Part shown: positions 1-10,750 of the stretch, one piece after another
How positions within the stretch are numbered: position 1 is the stretch's first letter
Layout of the letters: every line of letters begins with the position of its first letter
Assembly (NCBI GenBank): GCA_964017195.1
Contig: OZ024892.1
Span: 19,708,889 to 19,772,888 of the forward strand
Reading direction: 5' to 3'
DNA length: 64,000 nt
Source: Siderastrea radians
Lineage: Eukaryota > Cnidaria > Anthozoa > Scleractinia > Rhizangiidae
Translations under genes and position numbers: made by a program
Notes under the pieces: model-generated
The model's database searches: none
What the model was told of the DNA's origin: nothing
Seen by the model: only the letters and a program-made list of their open reading frames with translations

Positions 1-842
1 TAATGCCCCAGGGATAAAATGCTATATCACAGTTCCGTAGATGCTGCTGGGGGTCAAAAGATGTGGTGGTGGGAGGCAGTAGGTTGCATTTGCGGAAAAA
101 GGTGAATGTGGTGAATGTGGTTAAGAAGTTTAAGATATCAGCATGGCGAAAAACAGCATGGCGAAAAACAGCTATTCTTGAGGTGGTAAAGAAGTTGTTG
201 AGTTGTATAATGTGGGGACATGGTGGTATTCTGGTTAGCCTGTTGGACTTCAGATTTGAAGGTCGGTGGTTTGACACCCACTCCCTGCCATCGTGTTGTT
301 TCCTTGGACAAGAAGTAGCAATACTCTCAGTTGCTTCACACTACAGAAACCAGGTTAAGCTCCGGCTCGTGCGAGTCACGTTGGCTTGTGAGCGACTATA
401 CCCTATCTTACTTAAAGTAATTGAATCACAAGTTTTTATGTTTTGAGATTCTTCAGATATATAATTATTATTTTGCTTTTCCGGTCCCTTTGTAATAATA
501 ATAATAATCATCATCATCATCATCATCGTCATGATATTCAACTTAATTAAACAAGAGTAACGCTTGACAGTATATCAACTGAAGAACCAGTGGACCTCGA
601 TCCTAACAACTTTTACAAGAAGAACGAAATAAATCCTTAAAATACTTATCTACAAGTCTATTATTACAAGAATGGACAAGAATAACAATGGCTAAGTAAA
701 TAGTTGTGAGATGCTAGTTAAAATGTACAGTACAGTATAATTTAAGTTGCATTCAGGCTAAAATGGTCCTTTTCGTGGTAGTTCGTTGAAAGGTAGCTAC
801 GAATGTCCTCACTAAAAGAGGTAACTGATGTCCCCTCTTTCT
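1..842. other. Intergenic, no gene seen
   Basis: No coding pattern persists on either strand. The only structure is a short trinucleotide tract near 493-533. Confidence 0.6.
493..533. repeat. Trinucleotide microsatellite (AAT then ATC)
   Basis: A run of AAT units is followed directly by a run of ATC units with one interruption (CGTC). It is a simple repeat with no coding role visible. Confidence 0.85.
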
Positions 843-1036
843 TTAAATTACTGGGCAATAAGTTCCAGAGTCGTGTTGTGCAGACACGCCAAAGGTTCTC
901 CCTCCCTCAGTTTCACAATTGAAGCGAGCACAGATGAGGTTTAAGGTACTATAACGACCAGATCGTGAATGTAAATCTGTATTACATTTGAGTAGGTCAT
1001 ACCTGTAAGCAGGACAGCTTCCTTTCATGGAGGAGA
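843..1036 (-). pseudogene. Non-LTR retrotransposon ORF2 C-terminal remnant
   Basis: The minus strand encodes a stretch with 'RSGRYSTLNLICARF' and 'ETEGGRTFGVS', which resembles the conserved tail that follows the reverse transcriptase domain in many invertebrate non-LTR retrotransposons (a family pattern recalled, not searched). Only the tail is present: no fingers, palm or endonuclease is visible nearby, and the frame stops at 843. It abuts the hAT remnant at about 1036 in the same strand, so two unrelated transposon fragments are joined here. It could be a chance resemblance. Confidence 0.4.
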
Positions 1037-1435
1037 ATTGATGCTCGCACTCTGTTGTGCTTGGACTCAATGTCAGCGTTAACTCTACCAATACCAGAAT
1101 GTTTTAAAATCAGATTGGGCGATCTCTTAGGAAATCTCCATACACCTGCATTAGTGGACGTCCTTGGAAGTGAGCAGCGTACCTTTTCAGCGCCACCCAT
1201 CGTTGTGAGAATTTGTTGCACTCTTCTTCTGATAACTTCTCTTTAAAATGATCAAAAACGCTTTGAATCTTGTCCCCACCGAAAATTGCTAACTTTTGTT
1301 CTTGCGGCCAGAAATTGAAGTTGTAGATGTTAAAGTAAATGAGAGGAACTTCGTTAAAGTTCTCAATTTGTGACTCAACCTAAGTTATCACGTTTTCCAG
1401 CAGGTTCTTGATGTCACCATTCTCTTTATACACCA
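1037..1435 (-). pseudogene. hAT transposase C-terminal (dimerisation) remnant
   Basis: Reading the minus strand from about 1435, several frames joined by one stop and frameshifts give a hAT-like C-terminus: 'FWPQEQKLAIFG', then 'RWVALKRYAAHFQGRPL', then 'NILVLVELTLTLSPST' and 'CEHQFSSM'. The last two resemble the hAT dimerisation motif (the usual form has LTLSPSTA followed by CERGFS), as in ZNF862-like and other hAT-derived proteins. The catalytic N-terminal part is absent. Internal stops and at least two frameshifts show it is dead. A domesticated gene is unlikely given the decay. Confidence 0.6.
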
Positions 1436-2415
1436 GTGTGTTGGGTTTTTTCACCAAATTGCTTAGCAGTAGTGTTCATAAAACTTCCTGCATATTGCAT
1501 ATTGTTTCGTTTCACCCTGGAAGATTTTTTATGTTTCTGTGATAACATGTAAAAAATCAGCCGCAATGTAAAGCATCTTAACCCATTGACACCCGGCAAG
1601 CTTTGAAAAAATGGTACTTTTAAGCAGCAAATGGCCTTTTTTGGCCCTGTTAGATCCAATTTCGTCCCAATCCTCATGAAAAGTGCTTTCTGGCATGAAC
1701 AGTTGTCGTTTCTTTCGGTTTGAGGACGTTTTCTAGCATTTTGAGTTCGGACATGCGCACAATTCAAAATTTGGAGATATTTTTTTTACACCCACAAAGG
1801 CTACCGAATGTTGCGGTCTCTTTTGAATCTCAGCATAAGAATGCTCTAGAGTTGTAACAATATCTCTTAAGCCGGACGAACAGTAGAAAGCCTGGCGAAA
1901 CTGGAAATACCACACACAACTCGAAGGCAAACTAAGTTGAATGAAAATAACACAGGAGCTTGCTTACATCTGGGTGTATATGCTAAATGTCTGAAACACT
2001 TTTATTTAACATGCCTGTAATATCGTCACATTCTCCTTTTCACCCAAAAAAGTACTGATTAGAAAGTGAAATAAACAAACGGTAAAAAAACAACCAGTTC
2101 CATTGATCTCAATTGTCCAATCACAGAGCTGGTAATAAGAGTCATATCTAAGTAGTTTCTTGACTACTGGGCCACTTATAGTGGTGCTAACATTGGATGC
2201 TGGTTCTGTGACAGTAACTTCGGATGCTGGTGCTTAGACTGTGCTACTTGATGTAGTTGGTTTAACATCACATGACTATGGCTCTAGCTGTAGGACTCTA
2301 GTTGTGGAACTGGCTTTGGGACTGGTTGATACTTTCGCAGAGATAAATGCAGGTGGAGAGCAACTCTGACAATTACCTAGGGGCACTGAATGCTTGGTTG
2401 GGTGTCCTGTGGTAC
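1436..2415. other. Non-coding repeat-like DNA with a TTAACCCATTGAC end motif
   Basis: No gene is visible. At 1578-1590 the sequence TTAACCCATTGAC begins a block that resembles the end of two other repeat blocks in this window (minus strand at 4350 and plus strand at 9379). The far end of the block could not be placed. Confidence 0.4.
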
Positions 2416-3287
2416 TCAGTGGGAAACTCGAATTTTTTTTTTGAAAATGGCTCTCTGGTTTGTCTGATTCCTCCCGAAGGTAAGGCCATCCTCTGTATGG
2501 ACCTGATATAATCTGATATTGACCTCCTTACCGACAGCAGCTTTTGACCACTCCTTTGAGTCCAGTCCCAATTTCACATGCACAACATCTCCAGGTTTCA
2601 GTCTGTCCAGTTCTCTAGCACCCTTGTTGTAGTAGTAGATCTGTTTGGCCTTCCTTTCTTTCAGCTTGTATGGACCATCCTGGACACTCTCAGGATCAAG
2701 CAGCCTTGTAGATGTTGGCAACAGAATTTTAGTTCTTTGACCAACAGACTCTGAGCAGGTGAGCAACCAACTCCCACTGTTGGAGTGTTTGTGAAATCCA
2801 AAAGTGACAGATTTGGATCAGCTCCTGCATCACGTGCCTTGCTCATAATGCTCTCAGCAGTTTTAACCGCATTATCAACCTTCCCATTGGATTGGGGATA
2901 CCTTGGGGAGCTTGTTATGTGCTCAAACTCGTAGGCTAGTGCAAATTCCGGGAACTCCTTTGAATTGAAAGGTGGTCTACTGTCAGTAATGAATTAATCT
3001 CGAGCAAACTGAGCCTTCAGCTTTAAGATCACCTCCTTGCCCTTCTTGTCATAGATTCTATCAATCCCGAGTAGTAACCCATACAAACCAGATAATGCTT
3101 GTCCTTAAGGTCAAAAAGATCACAACTCATGTTCTCCCATGGTCATTTTGGGATCTTGTGACTGATCATTGGCGCATTCTGCTGATTAGCTTGGTAACTC
3201 TTGCAAGTGGAACAAGTTGAGATGAAATCTTCAATGTCCTTATTCATACCAGGCCAGTAAATTACTTCTTTTCCCCTTCTCAACCAA
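2416..3287 (-). pseudogene. Integrase core and C-terminus (Ty3/gypsy)
   Basis: From 3287 downwards the frames read a zinc-finger end ('CSTCKSYQ'), then 'SRPPFNSKEF' in place of the usual D-N-G-P-x-F, then 'SSPRYPQSNGKVDNAV', which is the conserved segment holding the catalytic Glu, and finally a C-terminal domain with 'ERKAKQIYYYNKGARELDRL' and 'VHTEDGLTFGRN'. Order and wording match Ty3/gypsy integrases. Several frameshifts and stops (for example after 'ISHKIPK' and before 'FITDSRPPF') make it non-functional. This is the distal part of the split pol; the proximal part lies beyond the insertion. Confidence 0.75.
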
Positions 3288-4350
3288 TTAACATCCGTGA
3301 CGGCCTGAGCCGGCCTTGATTTTGCGCATGTCCGCTTTTGGCCCTAGCCACCCCTAGAAAGGCTTTTTTGGTCCCCTTTTGTCCTAGTTGTTTTTGGGAA
3401 TGTTCAACCGATCAGAATCCACTAACTGCGTATATATTTGAAGGCTTGAGGAGGTCCTAGAAGGGAAGACTTCTTGTCACTCTGCAAGAAGATCACATCT
3501 CATTCAAAGTGGCTGTCGTGCTCTTCACGCATGAATTTTCAAGATGGCAATATCTCACTCACGGAAGGAAGGATTACCTTTTAAAACTTAAAAGTCGAAA
3601 GAAGAAGTTCTAAGGAACACTCGACAAGTTAAGCGGTGGAATTTAGAGCTTTTAGAGCAAAGAAAACATCTTTCCAGGACAAACTGCCCTTTTGTCAAAG
3701 CGAGGGACAATCTTCCATCTCCAAAGATTTTCCAAGCTGCGGACTTTCTGGGAAATGCTCTGGCACTTCTACGAGTCTATGGTAGAGTAAATTACACGTT
3801 TGATTGTAAATTTGTGCTGAAATAGCTTTTTAATTGAGGGAATCTTCGCATTCCTTAAAGTTTTCGTAGAAGTTTTGAAAAACATGCACAGTTCGCATCA
3901 GCAAATGCTCTTCAAAATAACTTGCACATCAAGCAAAATCCCTTGCGCGTACTGCTTCCCTCGAAGGAAGAATTGAATGCGTTTGGTTTTCAGAAACAAA
4001 TGAAGGCGTGTGTTAATAAATGTTTTATTTTGAAAAGCTAACTGTCTCAAAAATAGTAATCTGACCTAAACAGACCCAAATCCTCTGTTGTGGCTCATTT
4101 CACGTGCAAGACAACGTGAAATCTCTTGCATAAATTTTCAAAGTTTGACTTTGAGATTGTATTTTTGGCTAACTCTTAATTGACAACTAGTGTATTTTAT
4201 TCAAAAGTTTGCAATTTTAACTATTCTAGATCAAGCGAGTGTTGTTTTGTCGAGCCTATAAATTGTCCTTTCATACTGCACATGGGGTTGTTTATTACCA
4301 ACTGCTAATTTAGTGAAGCGATCAAAAACACGCAGACGTTAATGGGTTAA
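3288..4350. mobile_element. TTAA-flanked insertion inside gypsy pol (about 1055 bp)
   Basis: TTAA stands at 3288-3291 and again at 4347-4350, and the two flanking pieces of integrase (zinc-binding N-terminal side to the right, core side to the left) belong next to each other. The interior has no convincing ORF. Its right end, read on the minus strand, begins TTAACCCATTAACG, close to blocks at 1578 and 9379. The left end (after TTAA: CATCCGTGACGGCC) is only a weak inverted match. I infer a non-autonomous element with TTAA target duplication. Confidence 0.6.
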
Positions 4351-4795
4351 AGTACCCTGTACTCCAAGATGACTTTGGTGCAATTTCTGCTTAATTTCCT
4401 GTCGCGTGCTCTGTGGCACAACTAATCTCTCACCTTTTAACACCACACCATCCTGAACTGACAGTTCATCCCTGAAACCAAAGTAACCTTGGACCCGATG
4501 TGGAACTTCATCTCTCGTGTCTGGCCACCCTGACTGAATGATGCTCTTTTGAAGAACCATTTCACTGTCTTCCTCTGTTGCTTGCGGGACTCTGGACTGC
4601 CTTGAGAGACCTAGCACCCACTGCAACAGACATCTTCCTTTGGGCCTCTGATCTGGTTATATGGAAAGTAAGCTCCAATAACGGTGTCAGCTGAAAGAAG
4701 AGGGTCTTTCTTGTATTCGACTTCAAAATCAAAGTTCTGCAAACACAGCGTCATCCTCTGAAGATGCTTAGGAGCGCTCAAAAATACAGCTCATT
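4351..4795 (-). pseudogene. RNase H end and integrase N-terminus (Ty3/gypsy)
   Basis: From about 4795 the minus strand reads 'SAPKHLQRMTLCLQNFDFEV' and 'SADTVIGAYF', matching the end of gypsy RNase H where the usual text is ADxLSRA, and then 'RDELSVQDGVVLKGERLVVP' and 'LHQSHLGVQGTL', the conserved run before the integrase HHCC zinc finger. The frame changes once between the two. It ends exactly at the TTAA insertion site. The RT domain that should precede it is not present upstream. Confidence 0.75.
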
Positions 4796-5005
4796 TGCAT
4801 AAGCAATTGATGCTTTTCAATGGACATGATTCTGTAATGTATTTGCATTTGCATTTGTTAGCCGCAATTATGCTTTGACCACCACGGACGTTTTTCTTAT
4901 TTCTGTAATAAAGCACTCGCCCTGTGGAGATTAATCAGTGCACTATAAATCAAATAAAACTCTTTGTTGCTTGCAGCTATATTGGAGGATAATATATGCC
5001 CTCAC

Positions 5006-5180
5006 CTGACTGTCCTCAATTTTTTTCCACAATCGTTCAGCCTTGGCCTTATCCTCTGATTTAGCAGCTACTGGAAGAGATTTGTCTATCAAATACTGCG
5101 TTTTGGATTTTCACACTATACAGTCAGGTCTGTTAGCATTATGATCGCGCAGATTTGGACGATGGTGCCAAGTATGCCAT
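5006..5180 (-). pseudogene. Possible exon fragment, unknown product
   Basis: The minus strand from about 5180 stays open apart from one TGA and reads 'WHHRPNLRDHNANRPDCIV' then 'YLIDKSLPVAAKSEDKAKAE' and 'RLWKKIEDSQ', followed by a consensus-like splice donor (GTGAGG). The composition is protein-like, but I do not recognise the family. It sits between the gypsy remnant and a pogo-like element. Confidence 0.3.
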
Positions 5181-5369
5181 GGTGAATCTTCATAAAGGAT
5201 TTAAGAAGGGTAGCCACGTGATTGGAGTTCAGGGGGGGTGGTACCGACGTCATTTGAAATGTTTAATTTGAATATGAGACGGTCAGTGATAATGTCCTAA
5301 AAACCTTGTTAAATCGGCGATATTAGGTAATGAAGGGCATAGTCTCGAGGCTTCTAAGAGAATATGAAT

Positions 5370-6251
5370 TACCGTATTTACCCGTGTATAAGTCGACCTT
5401 TCAAGACCTAAAAATCGTTCCAAAAAATCGCCCTCGACTTATACATGGGTCAAAAATTGAGAGCCAAGCATCAGTTAAACAAGTTCTTTATAATTAGCAT
5501 AATAATTGTCTTCATATATATGTTGACAAACATCAAATAAATGGCAGTGAAGGTTGCGATGTCCTTTTGTTTAGCGACCTGTCTTAAAATGCTAGCAGTT
5601 CAAGCTGACATGCATTAAGATTTATCTGTTTAATATAAACCTTAATGTTGTAGGCACTCACTGACACAATTTCGAAATAAAGAACTGACATTTCCTGTTT
5701 ATAAAGCCATGAATCTGCTTGAAGAAAAACATCTTTCTTCCTTCGAGCGCAAACGCCACAAGTTTTGCTGCTTAGTAACCTGGCATCATGCCAGGTTATC
5801 AAGTTGTTTTTCAAACGTTCTACTATACCCTGTGCTATCTAGGAAGATCGAAGGGCCTCTGCTCACAGGGTATAAACGTTCTTGAGCTTTTTGAGTGTTT
5901 TGCTTGTCTTCCAAAGCCCCTTTCCACCCCTCCACAATTAGAAAGGTTAGTTAGAAATTAGTACTTTGAATTTGTAAGCCTATTCCAAAAATTATGGACA
6001 AAATGCCTGCATATACATGTGTTCTTAAAACCCGCTAGAATGCTCGTGTGTGCGTGATAATAAAAACTTCATGTTGAAACTTGCTGTGATTTTTTCATAT
6101 ATCCATAGTTCTTGAGAGAAAATTCTAAGAATTACAAGATTGGTTTTCCAAGAAAACTCTTATCCAGAAATAAAGAAAACTTAGTTTTTGCCCTCAAAAA
6201 TAGGGGGTCGACTAATACACGGGATCGACTAGTACACGGGTAAATAGGGTA
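5370..6251. mobile_element. pogo/Tigger-related non-autonomous element (878 bp)
   Basis: TA dinucleotides at 5370-5371 and 6250-6251 flank an 878-bp unit with inverted ends: CCGTATTTACCCGTGTAT on the left and CCCTATTTACCCGTGTAC read inward from the right (16 of 18 identical). The same end, CCCGTATTTACCCGTGTAT, closes the Tigger copy at 48.96 kb. A second inverted motif (GTCGACT or its complement) follows each end. The interior minus-strand ORF at 5584-5814 has no recognisable domain. TA flanks and the shared ends place it in the Tc1/mariner-pogo group. Confidence 0.75.
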
Positions 6252-6582
6252 GATTAATTAATTATTCTCACTTTTTAGGAGTTTACACTGCTTCATTTTT
6301 ATTTCAATACGTCGCAAGCAAAGTAGCGGGGATTCTTCATGTCATGATTTTCTCCGAAAAGCGAGGCCAGGATACTCGGATGACGTCTATCAAAAATCAA
6401 GTTATCAGGTGATGTTGTTTAGTAAATTTGTGCAGTCTGTGGAGCAGGCGTACAGCTCTGTGCACAGTAAATTTGCCCTAACACATTTGCGTCTTTTGGT
6501 CCAACCTTTCTTTCAGCCAAATTCTAGGTCACTGCAAACTTTGGAGACCTCTGGCAGAGTAGTCCACAACAGCTGCCAGCTG
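6252..6582. other. Intergenic, nothing recognised
   Basis: I see no gene, repeat or terminal repeat in this stretch. Confidence 0.5.
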
Positions 6583-7624
6583 TCATCTCTCCACATTCAC
6601 CCAAAGTGTGATGGCGACGGTGGGTCCACCTGGCTGCTTAGGCTGCCATTCCACACTCCTCCCTGATAAACAGCTTGCTTGGAATGTTGAAGCAAACTTG
6701 TATAACATAATGAACCACAAGGCGCACATTCTTCTGGTCAATTCAATACTCGTGCCAAATGCACAAGTGCACACCAAGCATTACAAATCATTGTTCATCC
6801 ATTCATCTTCCATACCTCCATGGTAACATTTGCTCTTTATTCCTTTGGCCTCAAGTTTTGGTGAAAGATCCTGGCATTCGAGTTAAACAGAAGACTAAAA
6901 AGCTACCTTCATCTTTTATTAGGGCTACCAAATTATCAATAGAGGTGGCATTCTTTTGCCTCATTTCAGAAAAGACGTTCACCCGGTCCATTGGTGATAA
7001 AATCAATTTGGTGTTTCTAGCTCCTAAGATAGAAATGATATCATCCTTGGTAATCTTGCTAGCTGTAGCAGTCAACATCAGAAGGGAAACATGTGGAAAG
7101 CTCTTTCTCAGCTCATGTCACCACATGCTTACACAGTGGGTTTCATCAACAACAAAAAGGTTAAGTTTGTTCCTTGAATAAAGGGCAGTCAGAATGTTGA
7201 AGGATGTTCTGTCCTTCTCAATGATCTCTGGTAGTACATAAAAATTTTTTAAATGGAAAAAAAGGTTGTTTTAGGCGCGTGTAAATTCCTTGCCTTCGGA
7301 ATCTGAGAAATCACTATGTAATGCGGACACGCCAATGTGAGTTGTACATGCCCTTAAGTCGTCATCTTCAAGAGATTTCAAGGGTGAATTGACTATTGTC
7401 ACACAATGAAATTTATAAGGAGGGAGCATGAAAATGGGCAATTCCCCCCCCCCTGTTGGAAGGGTGACAAAGCGGTCTTTGCCTTGAAGTACATAAGTTA
7501 TTTCTTCTCTTTGCTCAGTCCTGAGTTCAGTGTAACCCCATTCCTGTCCTAAAATTGCCTCAAGCTGTTTAATTATGGAATCAATATCACCTGGATCTTG
7601 CTGTGATGTCAGTGTGTGAGACAT
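6583..7624 (-). pseudogene. RecQ-like helicase pseudogene
   Basis: Minus-strand fragments line up with the RecQ-family helicase core. 7624-7271 carries 'YTELRTEQREEITYVLQGKD' and a Walker A region written TLPTGGGE, where the catalytic Lys is Glu. 7250-7080 carries a DETH box ('VVDETHCVSMW'), then 7078-6851 reads 'LTATASKITKDDIISILG'. 6777-6583 resembles the second lobe around motifs V-VI ('GRSVEWQPKQPGGPTVAITL', normally GRAGRDG). Stops (after 'VSMW', after 'EFTRA'), frameshifts and the K-to-E change show it is dead. No zinc-binding, HRDC or Helitron Rep domain is next to it. Confidence 0.65.
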
Positions 7625-7656
7625 GTAGCCTGTCTACATCAGATGGAAGCTGGAAT

Positions 7657-8546
7657 CAGGGACACCCAACGAGAAACTTTTAGCAAAATACTTGAAAAGT
7701 CATTTTCTGCTTTCTTAGATTGTTTCGGACCTTTTTAAAGGTATGCTTGTAAGCTAATACAGGTTGATCTGTTCAGCGTTTTTAGCTGAAATTTAAGGCC
7801 ACAGAAAATTTTTGGAAACGGAATCCTATCTGTTGAATTTCTGAGGTGCTAATGGCTGTCCGAAAACGTTAGCTGACCTTATTTTACACTTTAAACAACA
7901 TATCTGTCCCTTCGAAAATAATAGGAAACAATCAGTTCCCTTGTTACGAAAGTCTGAGGTGATGTTTCGCCAAGTAAATCTTTAGTTTTTTTCTTTAATG
8001 ACCTTATTACACTTCATTTTTGCCACTTTGATTTAGCGATTTTCACGATTTTCTGATGCCACAAAAGATTTGCATGCACAACAATTAAGTGACCTTACAT
8101 ATAAGCTTCAAGTTAAATGTTAGCCTTTTAATGATCGTTGTAGGCCCACTTAACAAACTAAACCCACTACAAAAATAGAAGAAGCAAAATTGGAGAAAGA
8201 CCAAGTTATAGAAGGCGCTGCTTGCAATGCCGTGAAGTTGGAGTTGTGTAGGCCTTCCAACTGGTGTGCTATAATTACAAGTAAAAGAGAAATACAAATC
8301 AACTAGAAACTATATATATGTAGTCCGGTTTATTTTCGTTTTAAAGTCAAATAGTGAAGGTTTTTAACGATTGATTTATCCAAAAATCGCGAAAATAAAG
8401 TGACTCAGTTTCTACAAATTTAACAAAATCGTGAAAATTAAGTGTTTCATAATATGACCATCCCCAAATCGCGAAATTAAAGTGTCGTGAAAATAAGTGT
8501 AATAAGTTAAGTACGAATATCTCAGGCAATTTAGACGCACCGAACA
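7657..8546. mobile_element. Short inverted-repeat element, copy A, carrying a nested insertion
   Basis: CAGGGACACCCAACG at 7657 starts a block about 80 percent similar over its length to the complete element at 14336-14753. The similarity stops at 7998, resumes at 8507, and fades near 8546, where the right inverted end is degraded. The gap is filled by a separate element with TTAA on both sides. No coding capacity. Confidence 0.8.
7999..8506. mobile_element. Nested 508-bp element with TTAA target duplication
   Basis: TTAA at 7995-7998 and 8507-8510 flanks 508 bp whose ends are inverted: CTTATTACACTT near the left (8003-8014) and AAGTGTAATAAG at the right (8495-8506). The uninterrupted sister copy has a single TTAA at the matching point (14679-14682), so the empty site is seen directly in this window. 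Non-coding; probably a MITE of a TTAA-targeting family. Confidence 0.85.
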
Positions 8547-9378
8547 GATATTCTGTGGAAACTGTGAAATGGTGCATGTTGATACATTATTTGAAGAACT
8601 TGTCACAACTTTCTCCACATGTTCAACAGTTGACCTTACACATTTGATTTCTGGAAAATGAAGACCAGAAGACTTCACTTTCCAAGCTTAGAATACTTTA
8701 GTTGTACTACTGGATGACACAGTCATATTCTGGCAATGTTCACCAGCAAACAACATAAATGCAACTTTCAAGGCAGCATTGAAGGATGAAATATCTCTAA
8801 ATGTGACATTTCCAGACGTGTGTTTCACTGCAAACAACTTCCTACCAATCTAAGTAGATGCAAAAATGACGTCATGATATCAATGTGATTTTACCTCAAA
8901 CACTGCAAAACAATGTACTCTATGTTGCGCAAACATTGCTGAGGTGCCGTAATGAGTATGGCTTACAAGGGGATCAAGAAGTACTTACACTGAAATAACT
9001 CAAAACCATTTACTTGATGCTACTCGGGAAGTCCTTCGAATTTTCCAAATGCAGAAGAGACCTTCATTCTTGGCACCCTCAGACAAAGAGACATTCACTT
9101 CCAGAGGAGGAGAGTGAGGGAGGCAATTCGTGCTGTGGATTCCCTAAGTCAAGTTATGAGATGTAGTGTTGCATTTGCAATGTCCCAATGTGTGCATTTA
9201 CAATGTCCCTTGCCCAAATGCCTTGTAGTAAGTTAAGTATAAGGTCAAATAAACGTACAGTCAGTCAAACCTCGTGGGAGGTTGAAAAAGGTTAACTACC
9301 ATAGTGGGTAGGGTGTGACAGTCATACCTTGTATTCAGTGTTTTAAACTCGTACATCATTCTGTAGAGAAATTCTCTT
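8547..9378. other. No gene recognised
   Basis: Minus-strand stretches near 8690-8830 have protein-like composition ('AALKVAFMLFAGEHCQN') but no family was recognised and stops are frequent. The rest shows nothing. Confidence 0.4.
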
Positions 9379-10020
9379 TAACCCATTGACTCCTACACTG
9401 GCCAAAACCGGCCATGCCTCGCACACGTTCTGCGTGGAGGACACTTTCTCCCCTACCTCCCCTACTAAGAATTTTTTTCTTCTTCTCTCAAGCTGTGAAT
9501 TGTTTAGGAGACATAAAAACCGATCAGAAGGTAGGGAAAGGGCGGCTTTTTAATCTCACTGCAGGAGATTGTATAAATGAAGAAAATGGGGCCATCTGTA
9601 GATTGGTCGTAGATTTTCAAGATGTATTTTTCTCCTCTCAAGATAAAGATACCTCAGTTTGGGGGCTCAAAATGGAAAGAAGACATCCCAAGGAATAATT
9701 GACCACCGAAAAGGCGGAAAGGGAGCTCTTCAAAGTGACAAAAAGCCGTTTCACGTTGAGATTCTTTCAATTTGCAGAAAATGACCAAAAGTTTGCTCCA
9801 AAATTTAAATGGAACCACCGACTTCAAATAGATTCTACAAGATCTGGGTAAATGCTACAGTATAGTAAATGTTGTTTTAAATGTTGATTTGTTTTAGAAA
9901 AAAATTTTAACTGATTGTTAACAAATTGGTCGCTTAATTGAGTGACACAAGAAAACTACTTAGTCTTTTTGGCAGTAAATGGGACTAAAGATTGTTGGGT
10001 GCACACTGTAATAAAACTAG
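9379..10020. repeat. Repeat block starting TTAACCCATTGACTCC
   Basis: Begins with the same end motif as blocks at 1578 and (inverted) 4350. It includes CCGGCC-rich sequence just inside the end, as at 3308. An ORF at 9414-9698 shows no domain and is taken as chance. Confidence 0.4.
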
Positions 10021-10370
10021 GGTAGCAGCAACACACCCTGCAAAATGTAAAACCAAGGGGTGGTAGCAACACACCCTGCAAAGTGATGATAAGGGTGGCA
10101 GGAACGCACCCTGCAAAATGTAATGATAAGGGTGGCAGCAATGCACCCTGTAAGTAATGGATGAGCCAGTGAATGTGGCGCATGCAACACCCAGATAGAT
10201 AGCGATAAATGTGGGAATAAGCCAACGAGTGTGGGGCATGCAACACCCAGCATGTCTAAGAGCTAAGGTGGGGCAAGAGCCCCACCCAGCCTGCTATGTT
10301 CGATGCTAAGTGGTTGGTGTGCACCCAACCCAATAAACCAGCTTTATTGAATAAAGGGGTGGGGTGAGGT
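10021..10370. repeat. Tandem hairpin repeats at the 3' side of a Ngaro-like element
   Basis: Four imperfect units of about 33-40 bp each hold a dyad of the type AGGGTGGCAGCAA-TGCACCCT, followed by two units with TGTGG..GCATGCAACACCC and a hairpin GGTGGGGCAAGAGCCCCACC. On the minus strand this lies downstream of the element at 10371-13167. The units can fold into a row of short hairpins. Confidence 0.65.
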
Positions 10371-10750
10371 GGGAAAGCAATATACAAGAAACTGGAGCAA
10401 GTCACAAGTTGTACACCATGCAATGTGTAACATGAAAAGGGAACAAAGCGTGCACTTACGACTGAACTGCATAACTTCACATCAATTACAGAAAGATAAC
10501 AATACAGCCTATTGTTCATTATGGTGTAACCGTGCAGGTATGCAGTTCATGGGTAAGCTAGCCAACAGAAAAGTTATTGTGATACTGCAAAGTCACGCCA
10601 AGTCCATTAGTGTACATTGTGAAAATGTTGACAGCCGCTTACAAAGAAGTTTAGTTAACACAACACTGTAATGCGAGATCCTCTCGTCAGCCATACAAGG
10701 CGATGAGAACTACTTGTCAGGTGCACATGCCAAGTGCTTTTGCCAGTACA
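10371..10750 (-). repeat. Direct terminal repeat, 3' copy
   Basis: About 90 percent identical with small gaps to 12806-13167, in the same orientation. Shared landmarks include GGAGCAAGTCACAAGTTGTA at the start and GTGCTTTTGCCAGTACA at the end, where similarity stops abruptly. Confidence 0.85.

Larger units (their letters stand above)
2416..4795 (-). mobile_element. Ty3/gypsy-like pol remnant, split by an insertion
   Basis: The minus strand carries, in order, the end of RNase H, the integrase zinc-binding N-terminus, the integrase core and the integrase C-terminus of a Ty3/gypsy-type pol. The unit is cut in two by the TTAA-flanked block at 3288-4350. No LTRs, gag, protease or RT were recognised; the 5' part ends near 4795. 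Frameshifts and stops in every segment mark an old copy. Confidence 0.75.

Noticed and set aside
6583..7624. Helitron (because of the helicase)
   Set aside because: The motifs are RecQ-like (DETH box, YTELRTEQREEI), not Pif1-like, and no Rep HUH motif or 3' CTRR hairpin was found.
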